From Ophioderma brevispina (lineage: Eukaryota > Echinodermata > Ophiuroidea > Amphilepidida > Ophiodermatidae): DNA of 64,000 nucleotides. Within the stretch, counting starts at the first letter, position 1; each line of letters starts with the position of its first letter. Below, piece after piece: positions 59,231 to 64,000 of this stretch. The stretch covers positions 1-64,000 of the forward strand of contig JAMKCH010041345.1 in the NCBI GenBank assembly GCA_023653785.1, in the 5' to 3' direction. Both the position numbers and the translations under genes were made by a program. The notes under the pieces were generated by a model. The model did no database searches. It had not been told where the DNA came from and worked only from the letters and a program-made list of their open reading frames with translations.

Positions 59231-62200
59231 ACCTTTGGGAGTTAGTATGGACCCTCTATATCAATGCTAGGTAGGTAGTACTCTCAAATTGTGGTGTCAC
59301 TTTTTCAATAGGGGCCAATTTAAGTTTACACAGGGGTCAAACTTTAAAAATGCTCCAATCATGTTGAAATGTATGCCATATTGTCTGCCAAGTCATTCCA
59401 AAAATGTATAGTGTGTACCATCTATGACCAATGGTTTTGGAGTTATAAGGTAAAAATGGCTAAATGGTAAAAAGGTCAATTTCTATTAATTTTTCTTGCA
59501 GTATTCAACCATATCATTCAGTATCTCAAAACCATGGAGACTCAATATGGCTATGATCTCAACGATACAAAGTTTATTACTCTTCCGTTTGCAGATTTTG
59601 TCTTATCACAACTCACAAAAAATCCCATCAACGTATCATAAATGAAATCACTAATATTACATCAACTATGAATCAAACCTGTTAAATGTAAATCGCTTAA
59701 GGAAATTGAGTTCTCAATTGGCTAAAACACCCTAAAATCTGTTAAAAATGCTCCAGAAATGTTTAAGCTTTGCTTAAGCTGGTCCCCTCTTATCACACCT
59801 TTATGGTGTTTTATAATTAAATGTATTTTAATGTTTTAAAGTTTGTAAATTGTATTATATGGTAAAGTGCTGTTTACCCTTCTTTGACCCACGCTAACGC
59901 TGATCGTATGGGTGTGTTGATCTTGTCCTGGGTTTTTAATGTATTTTTTTTAACCATTGTTATAAAGTAATGATATACTAACGTGAAATAAAAAAAACTG
60001 TGCAAGATTAAAAAGAAATCTTGACCTTAATGTATCACTATCTCATAAATTTGTTGTTATTTTTATAAAAAAAACACACATCTATATGCGTTTCATGTGT
60101 TGAAAAGGAAATCGACTGAAATTACGCTAGATATGGCGGGTTTTTGTAATCACACCCCGTTTTCTCCATTCCTATATATGGGATGTACACCCTTAACCTG
60201 TGTGTTGTGTGAAATGACAATACCATGATGAGCCTTGTCAACTTTAATAAATGTTACATTTTTCTTGAATATTTCACTACGGATTAATCAATAAATCTAT
60301 TTATACCAAACAATGTGCAAGTGATATGACAAATCCAAAACTATCACCACTATTGCAAGTCAGAAAAAAAAGATCTTCCCATTGTTTTAGATATTTTGCA
60401 AAGTTAATCCCTTATTGGGCAGCTTGATCTATACCTGGCTTACAGCAGTAGTGTTGAAAACCCATTTCATTTACACTACAGGATTGTGTGAGATTGTGTG
60501 AACATTTATTCCTTTTAAGGATTAATAAAGGGTAACATGTGGCTATTCATAGACCAATTAAACAAGAAAGTAGAAGGGTTCCATCACTACTTTCATAAAT
60601 GCTATAAACCCCTTATAGATCGTTCATTAACGGTAATACATCGTGCTTAACTGCGTATGCATGCAATAAATCCCATTGGACTGGAGGCAAAATAGCTGTG
60701 CTCAAAACTTAGTCACATATCTGGCTTATTTTTCAGTCGATTTTCTTTCACCATTTTTTATTCACCCTGGAAGCATAATAGATTTGCTTTATTAAAACAA
60801 ACAACAAATCTACGATTTTATCAAGGTCAACGTCATCTGCAATCCTTGCAACTTGTTTTTTGATTCGCGTATATATGCAATTTTTATGATCTTGTTTTTG
60901 ATTAAAAAACACAGCTTGCAGGTTGTTTAAAATACTAATATTATTTTTTTTATTGCGATTATTTTTTTGCGTTAAAGAAGAGGCTTTGAAGATAGAGTCA
61001 AGGCACTTGCAGTGATTTGCTAATCAGCAAAAACTAAAAACCATAACCCAATCAAATTTTTGCAACGTTTGTAGCATGGTACGTAACAATACCCTATATA
61101 TAGTGATAAAAAACCAAAAGCAACCCAATAAGCAAAAACTCGGATAACTTCCGTGATTACTGTCCGTACGGACACTTACTAACCACACGTAAACTGAGGG
61201 AGGATTCTATGGAACACCGCCTGTTTTCTCCCTTGTTCTGTCATTTGTTCAGTTTGACAAATCACTTATGTGAATTATCAACAGACTATCCTTCACTTTA
61301 AACTACTCTTGTGCAACTTTCAAATATTGACTTTTTCGGTCGAATCACGATAGTCTATTAAATAAAACACAGGCAAGTCTTGGACTTCTTCTTTGGTCAC
61401 ATTCAATTAATAGGTAGATGACATTTATTATAGATTTGACGGTGTAGCTGTGTCTATGCCAGGACATTATTGGTGAAGAGTCGGTATAGTTTAGTGGGTA
61501 GCAAGAGAGGGTTCGTGCACACCCCCCTGAAATCAATTTCTGAAGCAATGTCTCTATATCAGAAAAAAAACTCTAAAACAAAAAACGTAATGATGTATTA
61601 TCTATTTTTTAAAAAAAGATCAAATTGTCCACGTTGCCTAATTTAATTATTATGCAAATTGGGATCGCTATTACGCAAAATTCTTTTTCACCGAAATGTC
61701 ATCGATATCACATGGTTTATAGGCCATTTCTCTACCTCCGTGGCAGATGTCATAACCTTGACGCCGCTTTTACGCACGCGTCCGATATCCTCTTTGTGGC
61801 AAAAACAACTCGTGTATAGCGCCGTCGCTCTAAACCAGCGCGCGCGGTTTGCTGGTTCGGCCATCGAATCTCGCGCTGACGTCCCCTGCTGGAGGTAGGG
61901 AAATGGAGTATAGTTGTATAATATCCCCGAGTACAATATTGCTCTGTTAGTTGTTCTGTTAATAATTCCCCACTCCATTCTAGTTTGGGTAAGTTTCTTT
62001 CCATAGTATTATAGTTTCCTCCTACACTTAATCTCTTATTGCGTGCATTTCCTATAAATCTGTGTATATTTAATACATTAGGATAGTTAGTTGTTTGTCT
62101 AGTATTTGTCGTTTTGTAAGTCTTAGTGATTTGTGTTTTCTGTTAATTCTATTACCCTTGTTGTAAGCACCTCAATGGTTTTTTTTTTTTCTCTACACTG

Positions 62201-62300
62201 CTCGACTTAGGTTATCGTACAAATAAGCTAGCAATTTGTATATAATCTTAGCCCCCTTGTTTTACCTGCTTGCTTGCCTTTTTTTTTGCTTTCTTAAGTG
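59231..62300. other. Non-coding stretch
   Basis: Mostly AT-rich without recognised genes. Bases 61480-61530 (TATAGTTTAGTGGGTAGCAA then GAGAGGGTTCGTGCACACC) and 61805-61880 are faintly tRNA-like but too weak to call. Bases 62090-62180 faintly resemble the LINE tail at 57.9 kb. Confidence 0.4.
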
Positions 62301-62436
62301 TCGACTGTCCAACACATCTGTCTAGCAGGTATTGTTTCACTTTTATCTACCCCGTTTCTCATTCACTCTTCTAACTTTCTGTTTTAACTTCTCCTCTTTC
62401 AACCTACCTCACCCAACAATGCTCTCAATTCATCCT

Positions 62437-62530
62437 CTCCTCTCACACTCTCTCTCTTATTCTCCTCTCATTCCTCTCTTTTTTCTTCTCTCTCTCTCTC
62501 TTTCTCTCTCTCTGGCTCTCTTCTCCCATA
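62437..62530. repeat. CT-rich simple repeat
   Basis: (TC)n with interruptions, TCTCTCTCTCTCTTTCTCTC. It produces the apparent serine/leucine-rich frame 62332-62562, which is not a gene. Confidence 0.85.
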
Positions 62531-62899
62531 GTGCGCTCCCCCTCGCTATTATTTTCCTTTGACTTATCCTTTTCAGTATGCCATCCTGCTATAGTCCTAT
62601 ACGAACTGCCATTTAACCACCACTCACGACGAAGACTTTTCGCGCCATCACTAATTGAATTTTGGTCAAACCACACTAAAATTAAACCTAATTAAACTTA
62701 TTCCCTTTGCATCAACCCGTTACTCACAGACGCCCATATCATCTCAAACAGCGACCACCCTCCTTCACACACACCCCACAAACACTCTGTTTCTGACTCC
62801 CACTATCACACTGACGACGTTTTAACACACTAATTAAACCATCAAGCACGATCATTTTAATATCCATTTTAACTGCCGTTGAGCTACCACAAAATCATA

Positions 62900-64000
62900 G
62901 AAGAAACGAAATCACTAACTACCGTGATCATCTCAACCACTCTTTCTCTGCCTTAGCATTTTTCGAGAAAACAGGGCTTACTGCACCAAGTCACCCACCT
63001 CACTTAAAAGTTGGCTATACAGTACATCCAGGAGGGGCAATAACTGGCAGAGGAAGGGGAGTTGTCTTTAACAATTAAAAAAAATCACTTCTCATAAAAT
63101 CATCGACGCAACACCAGGAACCAGCATTTTGACTCACATTTCATTGAACTCACCATTATTAAACACACAACAATTAGACCCAACAAACAAACTGTCGGAG
63201 GTATTACAGACTTGCCTATGAACCCCCAATCCAAATTTCACAATAGCTTCGAGCAGCTCATTCTCACTGAACTAAATACAAAACACCGGGATGTATATAT
63301 TGTCGGTGACTTTAATGTCAATAGGCTCAATTATTCCACTCATCCACACATTAATGCTTTATTAACACATCACTTGCAAACTCTTTTATATCCCTAAAAT
63401 AAACAGACCTACAAGAATACTCACAACTCAGCCACGCTCACCCTTGATAACATTTATCACCAACTCCACTGACACAGACTCCACACCAGGGATAGTTGTC
63501 ACCGATACTACGGATCACTTCCCAATATTCCACATTACATCACTTAAGCAGATGCCATAAAAACAACAATCACTAACCGTGACTACAGAGATCACAACAT
63601 TCGCACAATTAACCGTAAACTCAACAATGAATCATGGGAACATATCCTCCGCACAGAAAAAATGAACCCTACCATCCCGTACATGCGACGGCCACTTCAT
63701 TACGATACGAACCATTACAAACAATCATTCCCCTTACAAAGAAGACCTAAAAAATCGTAACCATTAGCAGCCCTGGATGACAACAGCAATTTCCAAGTCA
63801 ATCAGCACTAAGCAAGAGCATCTTACAAAACATACTGAAGAAAACACACAAAGCGGGCAAAACATACATACAAGAAATACAAAAACAAATAACTCACATT
63901 ATTCGTATGCCAACGAAAAAAACAACACAAGAACAACTTCAGCAACTCAAAACATGATCTCACACCAAAACCTGGAAATTCCTCAAACCCATTTTAGGTA
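62900..64000 (+). mobile_element. LINE endonuclease domain, running off the right edge
   Basis: Plus-strand fragments: LKVGYTVHPGGAITGRGRGV (about 63009-63066); DVYIVGDFNVNRLNYSTHPH (about 63290-63348) with the GDFN motif of AP-like endonucleases; NRPTRI...ATLDN-type and IVVTDTTDHFPIFHIT (about 63493-63543) with the terminal D-H motif; then a linker reading AALDDNSNFQVN. Frames change several times. The RT would lie beyond the window. Confidence 0.75.

Overview
The window is AT-rich animal nuclear DNA with no prokaryotic operon structure. It has spliced exons with GT-AG borders, long introns, and a dense mix of retrotransposon pieces, small inverted-repeat elements (MITEs), tRNA-derived SINE heads, fold-backs and minisatellites. 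Scattered ACATGTACATGT-type motifs, CR1/Jockey-like LINEs, a Penelope-like element and TTAA-flanked MITEs suggest a marine invertebrate, possibly a deuterostome such as an echinoderm. The sequence alone does not prove this.

1-8.97 kb: one plus-strand multi-exon gene that begins upstream of the window. It encodes an N-terminal coiled coil, then a DDE-type nuclease core whose landmarks resemble RAG1/Transib transposases (GGDKGG, FGDTEFL, CLWC, HIPE, VGLLSEHGLES). A PHD finger sits between the second and third acidic motifs. The reading frame is broken by about nine single-base indels, several of them in homopolymers. The introns carry MITEs and fold-backs. I regard this gene as the most interesting object here.

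9-31 kb: no convincing host gene. It holds dispersed inverted repeats, a 1.7 kb minisatellite (11.7-13.4 kb), a possible decayed DNA transposon bounded by long inverted repeats (19.37-24.9 kb), a SINE, a pair of TTAA-flanked MITEs (27.5 and 28.1 kb) and a 165-bp tandem repeat (28.6-29.1 kb).

31.7-48.6 kb: a Penelope-like RT/GIY-YIG fragment on the minus strand, then a block in which about 2 kb (A) and about 5.5 kb (B) each occur twice. The copies differ mainly by tiny insertions and deletions, and one copy of each is about 11% longer. B holds a CR1/Jockey-like LINE (endonuclease plus RT) and a MITE. The arrangement A1 / A2-B1 / B2 looks like an uncollapsed noisy long-read patch (35.2-43.1 kb) between two contigs, not a real duplication.

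48.6-64 kb: nested mobile elements, including a 5'-truncated LINE inside a MITE, a TA-flanked MITE inside one arm of a palindrome, and an AACGTT-rich element with terminal inverted repeats. There are also two further LINE fragments, a 300-bp T-rich tract, and a LINE endonuclease region that runs off the right edge. Two weak candidate host exons lie near 49.4 and 49.8 kb.
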